From Bog-159 sp050011755 (GTDB taxonomy: Bacteria; Acidobacteriota; Terriglobia; Bryobacterales; Bryobacteraceae): DNA of 5,245 nucleotides. The translations under genes were made by a program, and so were the position numbers. Position 1 is the first letter of the stretch. The number at the start of each line of letters is the position of its first letter. The notes beneath the pieces were generated by a model. That model had not been told where the DNA came from. It did not search any database and saw only the letters and a program-made list of their open reading frames with translations. The stretch is taken from assembly GCA_050011755.1 (NCBI GenBank), contig JBEKIM010000476.1:1-5245 (forward strand). The letters run 5' to 3'. Positions 1 through 5,245 of the stretch are shown here, in pieces.

Positions 1-121
1 CCAGCGGCCCTACGGGCCGTCAGCAGTCTCGGAAACTGGGTAAGTCGCAACTCGGCAGCTAAGGCCGACGGCGCTAGGTCTGCAACTCGTTGAAACTGCG
101 TACTCCCTGCAGTGGGTTTCT
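1..121. other. Non-coding left flank of the insertion sequence
   Basis: I see no credible gene here. A short perfect hairpin lies at the start: CGGCCC (5-10) pairs with GGGCCG (14-19) around a 3-nt loop. Two short direct repeats, GAAACTG (32-38 and 92-98) and GCAACTCG (47-54 and 82-89), are visible without obvious meaning. If the element borders proposed here are right, this stretch was once joined directly to 1934 onward and formed part of the intergenic region downstream of the TRAP operon. Confidence 0.55.
116..121 (+). repeat. Left junction, copy 1 of GTTTCT with putative CT core
   Basis: This hexamer recurs at the right border (1928-1933). Recombination at the CT (120-121) would place the flank ending in GTGGGTTT on the left and the element starting GGAGAGCA on the right. 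The exact cut cannot be fixed inside the repeated hexamer. Confidence 0.5.
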
Positions 122-162
122 GGAGAGCACAGGGTCCGGCCAGGGCCGGCTCCATACCGGCG

Positions 163-171
163 AGAAACTTC
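163..171 (+). other. Putative donor guide complementary to the element's right terminus
   Basis: AGAAACTTC is the exact reverse complement of GAAGTTTCT (1925-1933), the last nine bases of the proposed right end including the CT core. It sits in the loop region of a short hairpin (161-176). Six of its bases (AGAAAC) also complement the left chromosomal flank, because flank and right end share GTTTCT, so it could serve either donor or target binding. Confidence 0.5.
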
Positions 172-248
172 GCTCGGTTTGCGGCGATACTGGGATAAGC
201 TGCCAGCAACGGAAGTAGGCCGTAAAGCCATTGGTGCCTCGAGCCCGT

Positions 249-257
249 TGGAGAGCA
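249..257 (+). other. Putative donor guide identical to the element's left terminus
   Basis: TGGAGAGCA here repeats positions 121-129 exactly, which is the T of the core plus the first eight bases of the element. GGTCC follows both copies (259-263 and 133-137) with a 1- versus 3-nt gap. It lies in the loop of the hairpin closed by 227-233/282-288. An RNA of this sequence would pair with the bottom strand of the left end. Confidence 0.5.
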
Positions 258-288
258 TGGTCCCAAGATCCGCGCGCCATACAGTGGC

Positions 289-343
289 AACAACGCTGAC
301 CGTAATGGCAGGGTTGATTCCGATCCAAAGAGTGTCGTTTTTT
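289..343 (+). terminator. Hairpin plus T-run, possible 3' end of the bridge RNA
   Basis: Positions 289-297 pair with 331-339 (nine positions, one A-C mismatch and one G-U pair) and six Ts lie at 338-343. The loop is large (33 nt) for an intrinsic terminator, so this may instead be the last guide-bearing loop of the RNA, ending in a U-tract. The loop's 3' side holds TCCAAAG (324-330), which matches the chromosomal flank right of the element (1933-1939). Confidence 0.4.
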
Positions 344-371
344 GTGCGCGTCTTGGCCGTTGCCGGGGGCC

Positions 372-376
372 AGGAG
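372..376 (+). promoter_or_regulatory. Ribosome binding site for the transposase start at 388
   Basis: AGGAG lies 11 nt before the ATG at 388, a slightly long spacing. It supports this start over the later ATG at 532, which has only a weak purine-rich stretch upstream. The later start would still include the whole catalytic domain. Confidence 0.45.
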
Positions 377-387
377 TACATCTGGAA

Positions 388-1894
388 ATGGCCAAAACAA
401 AAACCAACGGCAAGGGGCAAGATGGGCGGGTGATCCGAAAGACTCCCGTCGCGACTGGAAGCAAGAAACGTAAGCCGCAAGGAAAATCGAAACACAGCCA
501 CAGAAAGCAGCGAATGCGCCAGCAGAGACAGATGAGCATCGAGAACCGGCCGTTGCTGGAGCCGAATGCGGCCGGCATCGATGTCGGCGCCCGCGAGATG
601 TACGTGGCCGTGCCGCCGGATCGGGACGAGCATCCGGTACGGGTGTTCGACACCTTTACCGCGGACCTGCATGAATTGGCCGACTGGTTGGCGGCTTGTG
701 GCATAACTACCGTGGCCATGGAATCCACGGGCGTATATTGGATTCCGATAGCGGAGATCCTGGAAGCGCGCGGGATGCGGCCCTGTGTGGTGGATGCCCG
801 GCATATGAAGAATGTGCCGGGACGGCGCACGGACTGGCACGAATGTCAGTGGATCCAGTTTCTGCACTCGGTGGGGTTACTGCGCCCCGCGTTCCGGCCG
901 GAGGCGCAAGTGTGCGCGTTACGGGCGGTGATGCGGCACCGCGGGGAACTGGTGCAGATGGCCGGCCAACACGTCCAGCACATGCATAAGGCGCTGACGC
1001 AGATGAATCTGCAGATCCAACATGTGATCAGCGACATGACGGGACTGACAGGTTTGGCGATTATCGATGCCATTTTAGGGGGCCAACGCGATCCGACGGA
1101 ATTGGCGAAGCTGCGGGACCCACGGATTAAGGCCCGCCCGGAAGTGATCGAGAAATCGCTGGTGGGCAATTGGCAGCCGGAGCATTTGTTCACGCTGAAG
1201 CAGTCGCGACGGCTGTATGCGGAGTACCAACAACAGCTGGCGGAGTGCGACGCGGAGATCGAACGGCTGGTGGGAGCGTTTGAGCCGCGCGTCGATCCGG
1301 AGGTCAAGCCCTTGCCGCCGGACAGCAAGAAGAAGCGGAACTATGCCAAGCAGAGAAAGAAGCGCGCCAAGAAGCAGCCCCCAGCTCCCGAATTCGATTT
1401 GCGCACCGAGGTTTACAAGCTGTTCGGGGTGGATGTGACGCAGATCCCGGGCTTGGAGTTCCTGGCATTGCTGTTGTTCAGCGAGGTGGGCCGAGATATG
1501 TCCCGGTGGAAGACGGCGGCCTGCTTTGTTTCGTGGCTGGCGTTGTGTCCGGACAACGACATCAGTGGGGGCCGTGTGCTATGGCAAAGCGCATAACCGC
1601 GCCGGGCAACTGTTTCGCATGGCGGCCTACTCGCTGGACCGCAGCGCCACCCCGTTGGGGGATTACTTGCGCCGCATGAAAGCCAAAATTGGGCCGCAGG
1701 CCGCGCATACTGCGACGGCCCATAAGATCGCGGTGATCTTCCACGTCATGCTCAAAAACCAAGTCGAGTACGACCAGACCATATGGGAGAAGCGCAACGA
1801 GCAGCGCCGCGAAAAACATACAGCCTCACTGAAACGGCAAGCGCAACGGCTCGGTTACAAGCTCACCCCGATCCAGGAGGAAACTGCCGCGTAA
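388..1894 (+). pseudogene. IS110-family transposase, disrupted by a frameshift near its C-terminus
   Basis: IS110 transposases are DEDD-type recombinases that excise the element as a circle and reinsert it under bridge RNA guidance. The first 402 codons are open (388-1596). They encode a very basic N-terminal tail (about 1-50), then the RuvC-like domain with D65 in GIDVG, E112 in MESTGVYW, and D149 and E152 in TDWHECQW. A long helical middle part (about 185-300) follows, then a Lys/Arg-rich linker (about 313-329), and the second domain with IPGLEFLALL (353-362) and the likely catalytic serine S393 in DISGG. Translation then stops at TAA 1594-1596. The rest of the domain (NRAGQLFRMAA to KLTPIQEETAA) continues one frame over, from about 1595 to the stop at 1892-1894. 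Ten nucleotides separate the last in-frame Trp codon from NRAGQ, where relatives as I recall them have about seven residues, so an 11-nt deletion would explain it. The loss of about 100 C-terminal residues probably inactivates the protein. Confidence 0.88.
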
Positions 1895-1927
1895 CAAACC
1901 CCAGCTTTATCAGACGCCTGGAGGGAA

Positions 1928-1933
1928 GTTTCT
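1928..1933 (+). repeat. Right junction, copy 2 of GTTTCT with putative CT core
   Basis: This is the same hexamer as at 116-121. The element's right end would finish GGGAAGTTTCT, and the chromosome would resume with CCAAAGCGGG at 1934. The nine bases 1925-1933 are complementary to the candidate guide at 163-171. Confidence 0.5.
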
Positions 1934-2008
1934 CCAAAGCGGGCGCCCCCGCGGATGCGGGTGAAACAGCGGGCGAGACCCCCTGCGGGGCATCGTCGAA
2001 AACTCACC

Positions 2009-2049
2009 GTGGGGCGGGCAATCATGCCAGGCGTAGACGCCCGCCCCAC
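2009..2049. repeat. Inverted repeat, 11-bp perfect stem with 19-nt loop
   Basis: GTGGGGCGGGC (2009-2019) pairs without mismatch with GCCCGCCCCAC (2039-2049). The loop contains a smaller competing palindrome, GGCGT/ACGCC (2030-2041). No T-run follows on either strand, so it is not a standard intrinsic terminator. It resembles dispersed GC-rich intergenic palindromes and could protect the 3' end of the TRAP transcript. Confidence 0.55.
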
Positions 2050-2069
2050 CAAATGTTCAAACTCCCAGG

Positions 2070-2089
2070 GCGGGACTTTTAAGTCCCGC
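2070..2089 (-). terminator. Palindrome just past the permease stop codon, possible terminator
   Basis: GCGGGACT (2070-2077) pairs with AGTCCCGC (2082-2089) around a 4-nt loop, beginning 5 nt beyond the TGA of the permease gene (2095-2097). The position suits transcription termination or mRNA 3'-end protection. On the - strand the sequence after it is CCTGGGAGTTTG, with only a three-base T-run, so efficient intrinsic termination is doubtful. Confidence 0.4.
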
Positions 2090-2094
2090 TCCGT

Positions 2095-3930
2095 TCAATG
2101 GCCGGCAAACCAACGGACGGGCGCCATGGTGATCCAGGGCACATAAGTAATCAAGAGAACGCCAAGAAGCAGAATCAGGTAGAACGGCAGCGTGGCCCGG
2201 TATATGCTGGCCATGGGACGCTGGAACCGGTAGGAAGACAAGCAGAGATTCATGCCGACCGGAGGAGTCAGATACCCCAGCTCCAGGTTTGACAGAAAAA
2301 TGATGCCGAGTTGAACCGGCTCGATCCCAAAGGCCGCCGCAATGGGAGCGATCAATGGCACCATCACGATAATCGCGGAAAACACATCCATGAAAGAACC
2401 CTTGAGCAGCAGGACCAGATTCAGCAGCAGCAGGAATACATACTTCGAATGGATATGGTGTTGGGTCCAGGCGATCAGCAAAGCGGGCACCTGCGCATCC
2501 ACCAGGTAATTCGTGAATCCCACCGCGACGCCCACGATCAATAACACGCCTCCGACCACGGTGGCGCATTCGTGGGCCACCACCCCGTAATCGCGGCGCG
2601 CCGAGAAGCCTTTGTAAACCAGGCATTCGACGAAGAACACATACACCACGGTGATGGCTCCGGCTTCAACCAGCGTGCCGAATCCCCCAAAGAGCCCGAC
2701 CAGGACAATCACGGGAATGGCCAATTCCCACTTCGCGGCCCAGGTTGCGTGGAGCGCCTCGGATGGCGAGAAGCGCGTGTGCGCGACACGATTTCGAGCG
2801 GCATGGTATACGCCCCAGGCCGAAACCAAAGCCACCATCAGGATTCCCGGCAACAATCCGCCGATGAACAATTGGTCGATCGGAGTACGGGCGTAGATGC
2901 CGTACAGGATGACGGGAAGGCTGGGGGGAAAAAGAAGTCCCAACGATCCGGACGCATTGAGCAGGCCCATCGAGAAGTTCTCTTTGTAGCGGGCTTTTAG
3001 CAGCATGGGCAGCAGAAAACCGCCCATCGCCAGAATTGTCACGCCGGAGCCTGCCCAAGTGAAGATGGCGCAGACGACGGCTGTGGTAATCGCCAACCCG
3101 CCCGGCATCCATCCGAGCAGAGCCTGATATACGCGCAGCAAGCGCCGGCTCGCGCCGCCTTGGACCAGCAGGTATCCGGCAAACGTGAACAGCGGAATCG
3201 AGGGCAGAACCGGCGATGCCACCAGGCGGTACGTTTCGACAGGCACGGCCGCGACCGGCACTCCTTCATTCCAGAACAACATCAGGGCGATGCCGCCCAA
3301 TGTGGCGAAAATCGGGAGGCCCAGGAGCGCGGCAACCAAGACGACCGCGATTCCCGCGGACAACATGGCGCCACTGTGGGGCGCGGGAAAGAGCCCGAGC
3401 ATGCACGGAATCAAGAGTCCAAACGCCGCCAGCAGCCTGCCGCGGCGGTGTGGCGCGGCGTGCCACACGATGCCGATCGCGACGGACAGAAACCCGGCCG
3501 GCATAGCGGCTTGCGCCACCCAACTCGGAATGGCGGCCGCCAGCCTGCCGCCTCCGAGGCGCTCCGCATTCACGAACAGAGCGGCGGCCCAGGCTAGGCA
3601 CAGGGTGATCGCCGCGCCGATGGCGGAGACGAAAATGCGTACGGACGCGGCCCAGTTCTCGGGAAGAAACGTGTTGGCCGACAGAGCCAGGAGCCGATTG
3701 GAGCGAGCGGCCAGAGCCGCCCCCAGGAACGCGATCCACAGCGTCAAATGCTGCACGATGAGGGTCGATCCAGGGATGCCGGGAAGCCTCCACTGGCGGG
3801 AAATCATTTCGGCAATCGGAAGCACGGCTAACAAGGTCAGGGCCACCGCGGGAAGTATCCGCTCGATGGGCGTCGATCGGGTGCTATTCTCGACCGGCAG
3901 ATCGAGGGACGTGGCCGCTGGCGCGCTCAT
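2095..3930 (-). CDS. TRAP transporter permease, fused DctQ-DctM subunits
   Basis: This is the membrane part of a tripartite ATP-independent periplasmic (TRAP) transporter, a secondary importer that takes substrate from the binding protein and is usually Na+-driven. The 611-residue length and two-part layout show a Q-M fusion. Residues about 23-160 form a four-helix DctQ-like unit (hydrophobic stretches near 25-43, 57-75, 97-120 and 136-158). The DctM-like unit, with about a dozen hydrophobic segments, begins near 165. DctM hallmarks are NASGSLGLLFPPSLPVILYG (325-344), VEAGAITVVY (421-430) and LELGYLTPPVGMNL (549-562); the PP-containing segments match the re-entrant loop signatures of the family. 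The start ATG overlaps the stop of the binding-protein gene as ATGA, with GGGGGA a few bases upstream, so translation is probably coupled. The N-terminal 22 residues are polar and cytoplasmic. Fused QM proteins are well known. The substrate cannot be told from this subunit. Confidence 0.93.
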   Translation of the reverse strand: MSAPAATSLDLPVENSTRSTPIERILPAVALTLLAVLPIAEMISRQWRLPGIPGSTLIVQHLTLWIAFLGAALAARSNRLLALSANTFLPENWAASVRIFVSAIGAAITLCLAWAAALFVNAERLGGGRLAAAIPSWVAQAAMPAGFLSVAIGIVWHAAPHRRGRLLAAFGLLIPCMLGLFPAPHSGAMLSAGIAVVLVAALLGLPIFATLGGIALMLFWNEGVPVAAVPVETYRLVASPVLPSIPLFTFAGYLLVQGGASRRLLRVYQALLGWMPGGLAITTAVVCAIFTWAGSGVTILAMGGFLLPMLLKARYKENFSMGLLNASGSLGLLFPPSLPVILYGIYARTPIDQLFIGGLLPGILMVALVSAWGVYHAARNRVAHTRFSPSEALHATWAAKWELAIPVIVLVGLFGGFGTLVEAGAITVVYVFFVECLVYKGFSARRDYGVVAHECATVVGGVLLIVGVAVGFTNYLVDAQVPALLIAWTQHHIHSKYVFLLLLNLVLLLKGSFMDVFSAIIVMVPLIAPIAAAFGIEPVQLGIIFLSNLELGYLTPPVGMNLCLSSYRFQRPMASIYRATLPFYLILLLGVLLITYVPWITMAPVRWFAGH

Positions 3931-4931
3931 TTTCGATCCCCCGCCGCGGATGCGCGATACTGGTCGCGCAGCCCGCGGACCTCATCGAACAGTTCGGCCG
4001 GCACCTGTGCGCCACGCAGCTTCGGATAGACCCGCTCCGCTTCCTTGCGCCAATCCGCTATGATTGCGGCGTCCACCGGAATCACCTGCAACTTGCGCTT
4101 CTGCATGGTGGCGATGGCTTCGTCACCCATCTTCCGGATGTCGCCGCGCATGCTCACGCCCGCTTCGCGAGCGGCCTTCAGCATGTCGCTGCGTTCGGCG
4201 GCGGGGAGAGCATTCCACAGGCGGGTGGTAATCACTGTGGCGCCCACCAGCGGAGCCCACTTCACGGCCGTCATGCAGTGGGCGATGCCAAAACTCTGAT
4301 TGAGCAGGGCATAAAGTGGCGTCGTGGGGACCGCGTCGATCAGCCCGGTCTGCAACCCCGTAAGAATATCGGTGGCGGCCAGCGGCACGGCGCGGAATCC
4401 GTTCGCCTTCCAGAGTTCCAGCGTGTCGTTGTCCCCCGCCCAGGTAAATAGCTTCATGTTGCGCATCTCCGACAATCGAGCCGCGGGCCGGGTGGTGAAG
4501 AAATGAACCCAGCCTACGTCGCCCCAGTTCAACACCAGATACCCGCGGGCTTCCATCATCTTTTCCAGGCGCGGCGCGACGCGTTCCCGCACATAATCCA
4601 GCTCTTCGTAGGAGTCGAACATCATGGGAATCTGGAGAGCCATTACACCCGGCTCGATGCCGGACAACCCGGCGCCGGAGAGTCCGGCCGCCTGGATCTG
4701 GCCGATGCGCATCTTGTTTACCATGTCGGGCTCGTCGCCGAGTACGCCGCCGGGATAAATGACCAGCTTGACCTGGCCGCCGGAAATCTTGCGCCATCGT
4801 TCAGCCATCGATTGCAGAGCCAGGTGCCAGGGCGAGCCGTCTGGAGCGAGCGTCCCCATCTTGATGACGGTTTGCGGCAAAGACGGAGTCAGGCATCCTA
4901 GTATTAAGAAACTCGTTGTCAATCGCAGCAT
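3927..4931 (-). CDS. TRAP transporter solute-binding protein, DctP family
   Basis: This is the periplasmic receptor that captures the substrate and delivers it to the QM permease. The 334-residue length is typical. The N-terminus MLRLTTSFLILGCLTPSLPQ is a short export signal; LILGC resembles a lipobox, with C13 as a possible lipidation site, though the h-region is short. The mature part starts VIKMGTLAPDGSPWHLALQ, a classic DctP opening, followed by YPGGVLGDEPDMVNKMRIGQ (59-78) and TDILTGLQTGLIDAVPTTP (187-205), which is the conserved linker-hinge region. Most DctP proteins have Arg in the K-x-R segment that binds the ligand carboxylate. Here the segment reads MKLFTW (159-164), with Phe162 where Arg is expected, so the ligand may be non-carboxylate or bound differently. 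The gene starts one base after the upstream T-component stop, has a good AAGGAG site inside that gene, and overlaps the permease gene by 4 nt. Confidence 0.93.
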   Translation of the reverse strand: MLRLTTSFLILGCLTPSLPQTVIKMGTLAPDGSPWHLALQSMAERWRKISGGQVKLVIYPGGVLGDEPDMVNKMRIGQIQAAGLSGAGLSGIEPGVMALQIPMMFDSYEELDYVRERVAPRLEKMMEARGYLVLNWGDVGWVHFFTTRPAARLSEMRNMKLFTWAGDNDTLELWKANGFRAVPLAATDILTGLQTGLIDAVPTTPLYALLNQSFGIAHCMTAVKWAPLVGATVITTRLWNALPAAERSDMLKAAREAGVSMRGDIRKMGDEAIATMQKRKLQVIPVDAAIIADWRKEAERVYPKLRGAQVPAELFDEVRGLRDQYRASAAGDRK

Positions 4932-4932
4932 T

Positions 4933-5245
4933 TTAATTCTCCTTGGCCGTCGCGGCGGATACTTCCAGGAACAAGTCGTCGGCGCGGCCCAACAGCCAGC
5001 GCGCCCGGCGTTGGGATATCAGAGTAGCGAGCCGGTTCTCGGGATGCTGGTCGGGGTCGATGCGCAACGCGCGTTCGAGCAGTACCTGAAACCGGGCCCG
5101 GTTCTGCGCCGGGATGCAGGAACTTTCGGCGTAGGCCACGAACAGGCTGGCTCGCCGGCCGTCCGAAAGGCGTAGCGCGCGCTCATAGTCCCCCTGCATG
5201 CGGGCCTGAAGTTCTTCGGCTTTCACGCCGTTGCGCGACGATTCA
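4933..5245 (-). CDS. TRAP transporter T-component (TatT-like), C-terminal part, 5' end beyond window
   Basis: The reading frame is open to the window edge, so the roughly 103 residues seen are the C-terminal portion of a longer protein whose start is missing; the internal GTG at 5224-5226 is not a convincing start. Recognisable TatT-family features are LFVAYAESSCIPAQNRARFQ, LLERALRIDPDQHPENRL and ISQRRARWLLGRADDLFLE. The family is known from Treponema pallidum Tp0956, a helical TPR-like protein encoded beside its DctP (Tp0957) and permease (Tp0958) partners and thought to associate with the binding protein in the periplasm. The segment is helix-rich and consistent with TPR-like repeats. It ends with TAA one base before the binding-protein ATG, so the two are probably coupled. 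The family call is from remembered motif similarity. Confidence 0.85.
   Translation of the reverse strand, partial: ESSRNGVKAEELQARMQGDYERALRLSDGRRASLFVAYAESSCIPAQNRARFQVLLERALRIDPDQHPENRLATLISQRRARWLLGRADDLFLEVSAATAKEN
4939..4944 (-). promoter_or_regulatory. Ribosome binding site of the binding-protein gene
   Basis: AAGGAG on the - strand lies 7 nt before the ATG at 4931, inside the last codons of the T-component gene. This confirms the start and shows that ribosomes finishing the upstream gene meet the site at once. Confidence 0.75.

Larger units (their letters stand above)
140..343 (+). ncRNA. Candidate IS110 bridge RNA in the left end
   Basis: The segment lies between the proposed left terminus and the transposase gene, where IS110-group elements such as IS621 encode their bridge RNA. 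Foldable elements, in order: GCCGG (145-149) with CCGGC (157-161) around a 7-nt loop; CGAG (161-164) with CTCG (173-176), an alternative stem sharing base 161, with AAACTTCG in the loop; CTGG (190-193) with CCAG (203-206); a 7-bp stem 227-233/282-288 with one G-U pair, extended by 234-237/274-277, enclosing a large loop; and, directly adjacent, stem 289-297/331-339 with one mismatch and one G-U pair, followed by Ts up to 343. Three segments match the places a bridge RNA should bind: 163-171 complements the right terminus, 249-257 equals the left terminus, and 324-330 equals the right flank. The 5' end is a guess and I see no clear promoter. In IS110 elements the promoter may form only at the circle junction. 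Confidence 0.55.
120..1933 (+). mobile_element. IS110-family insertion sequence, about 1.8 kb, transposase frameshifted
   Basis: The family call rests on the transposase, which has the N-terminal DEDD-type nuclease-like domain and the C-terminal serine-containing domain of IS110 enzymes. The borders are my inference. GTTTCT occurs at 116-121 and 1928-1933, and a segment of the left non-coding end (163-171) is exactly complementary to the right terminus, while another (249-257) repeats the left terminus. With a CT core the element would run from 120/122 to 1933. There are no terminal inverted repeats and no conventional target duplication beyond the core, as is normal for IS110 elements. The long left end (266 nt before the gene) and short right end (39 nt after it) fit the IS110 rather than the IS1111 subgroup. 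It sits 161 nt past the stop codon of the convergent TRAP permease gene and disrupts no recognisable gene. Confidence 0.8.
1934..2094. other. GC-rich intergenic region between the IS and the TRAP operon
   Basis: No credible gene is visible. It holds several hairpins: CCCGC (1948-1952) with GCGGG (1957-1961) around GGAT; CCCC (1980-1983) with GGGG (1987-1990); the long stem 2009-2049; and the palindrome 2070-2089. The octamer AGCGGGCG occurs at 1938-1945 and 1968-1975, exactly 30 nt apart. If the proposed borders hold, this was joined to position 121 before insertion. Confidence 0.55.

Noticed and set aside
32..106. Direct repeats GAAACTG and GCAACTCG in the left flank as attachment sites or an array
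   Set aside because: The repeats are 7-8 nt, occur twice each with irregular spacing and inverted order, and no structure or gene is linked to them.
105..110. CCCTGC in the left flank complementary to GCAGGG (308-313) as a left target guide
   Set aside because: It is only 6 nt, lies about 10 nt away from the proposed core, and the bases nearer the core do not pair.
1..121. tRNA gene or group II intron fragment in the left flank
   Set aside because: I find no T-loop or anticodon arm pattern and no convincing domain V hairpin.
179..433. Small + strand open frame upstream of and overlapping the transposase start
   Set aside because: It lies in the structured non-coding left end, overlaps the transposase in another frame, and its translation resembles nothing I know.
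10..867. Long - strand open frame (285 codons) across the IS left end and transposase
   Set aside because: It is antisense to the transposase coding region and bridge RNA candidate, its protein has no recognisable motif, and the opposite strand has clear family signatures.
1582..1600. Programmed ribosomal frameshift joining the two transposase frames
   Set aside because: The change needed is +1 (or -2), there is no -1 type slippery heptamer, IS110 transposases are normally single-frame, and the spacing suggests missing residues, which a slip would not restore.
3185..4063. 292-codon + strand open frame opposite the TRAP genes
   Set aside because: It is antisense to the unmistakable DctQM and DctP genes; its Ala/Arg/Pro-rich composition is typical of an antisense frame in GC-rich DNA.

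Overview
The window holds two unrelated units in a GC-rich bacterial genome: an IS110-family insertion sequence on the + strand (about 120-1933) and, convergent with it on the - strand, a TRAP transporter operon that enters from the right edge (5245 down to 2095). The organism is not identified. High GC, the T-P-QM type of TRAP operon and palindromic intergenic repeats fit an Acidobacteriota-like (Solibacter-type) genome, but that is an inference without a search.

Left part. Positions 1-121 are a non-coding flank. From about 120 the element begins. It has a 266-nt non-coding left end, a transposase gene (388-1894) broken by a frameshift at about 1585-1594, and a 39-nt right end. The hexamer GTTTCT occurs at both element-flank borders (116-121 and 1928-1933), as expected if recombination took place at a CT core. 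The left end can fold into a series of hairpins ending in a run of six T. It holds one segment complementary to the right terminus (163-171), one identical to the left terminus (249-257) and one matching the right chromosomal flank (324-330). This is the layout expected of an IS110 bridge RNA, the guide RNA that binds donor and target DNA. The transposase protein looks inactivated while its RNA looks intact.

Middle. Positions 1934-2094 are intergenic. They hold several GC-rich hairpins, including an 11-bp stem (2009-2049) and a palindrome just past the transporter stop codon (2070-2089).

Right part. Transcribed leftward are the 3' end of a TatT-like TRAP accessory gene (4933-5245, cut by the window edge), a DctP-type solute-binding protein (3927-4931) and a fused DctQ-DctM membrane permease (2095-3930). 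The genes are separated by 1 nt and by a 4-nt ATGA overlap, so they almost certainly form one translationally coupled operon. Together they would form a periplasmic binding-protein-dependent, ion-driven secondary importer with an added T component. The binding protein lacks the arginine that holds carboxylate ligands in most DctP proteins, so the substrate may not be a typical organic acid.
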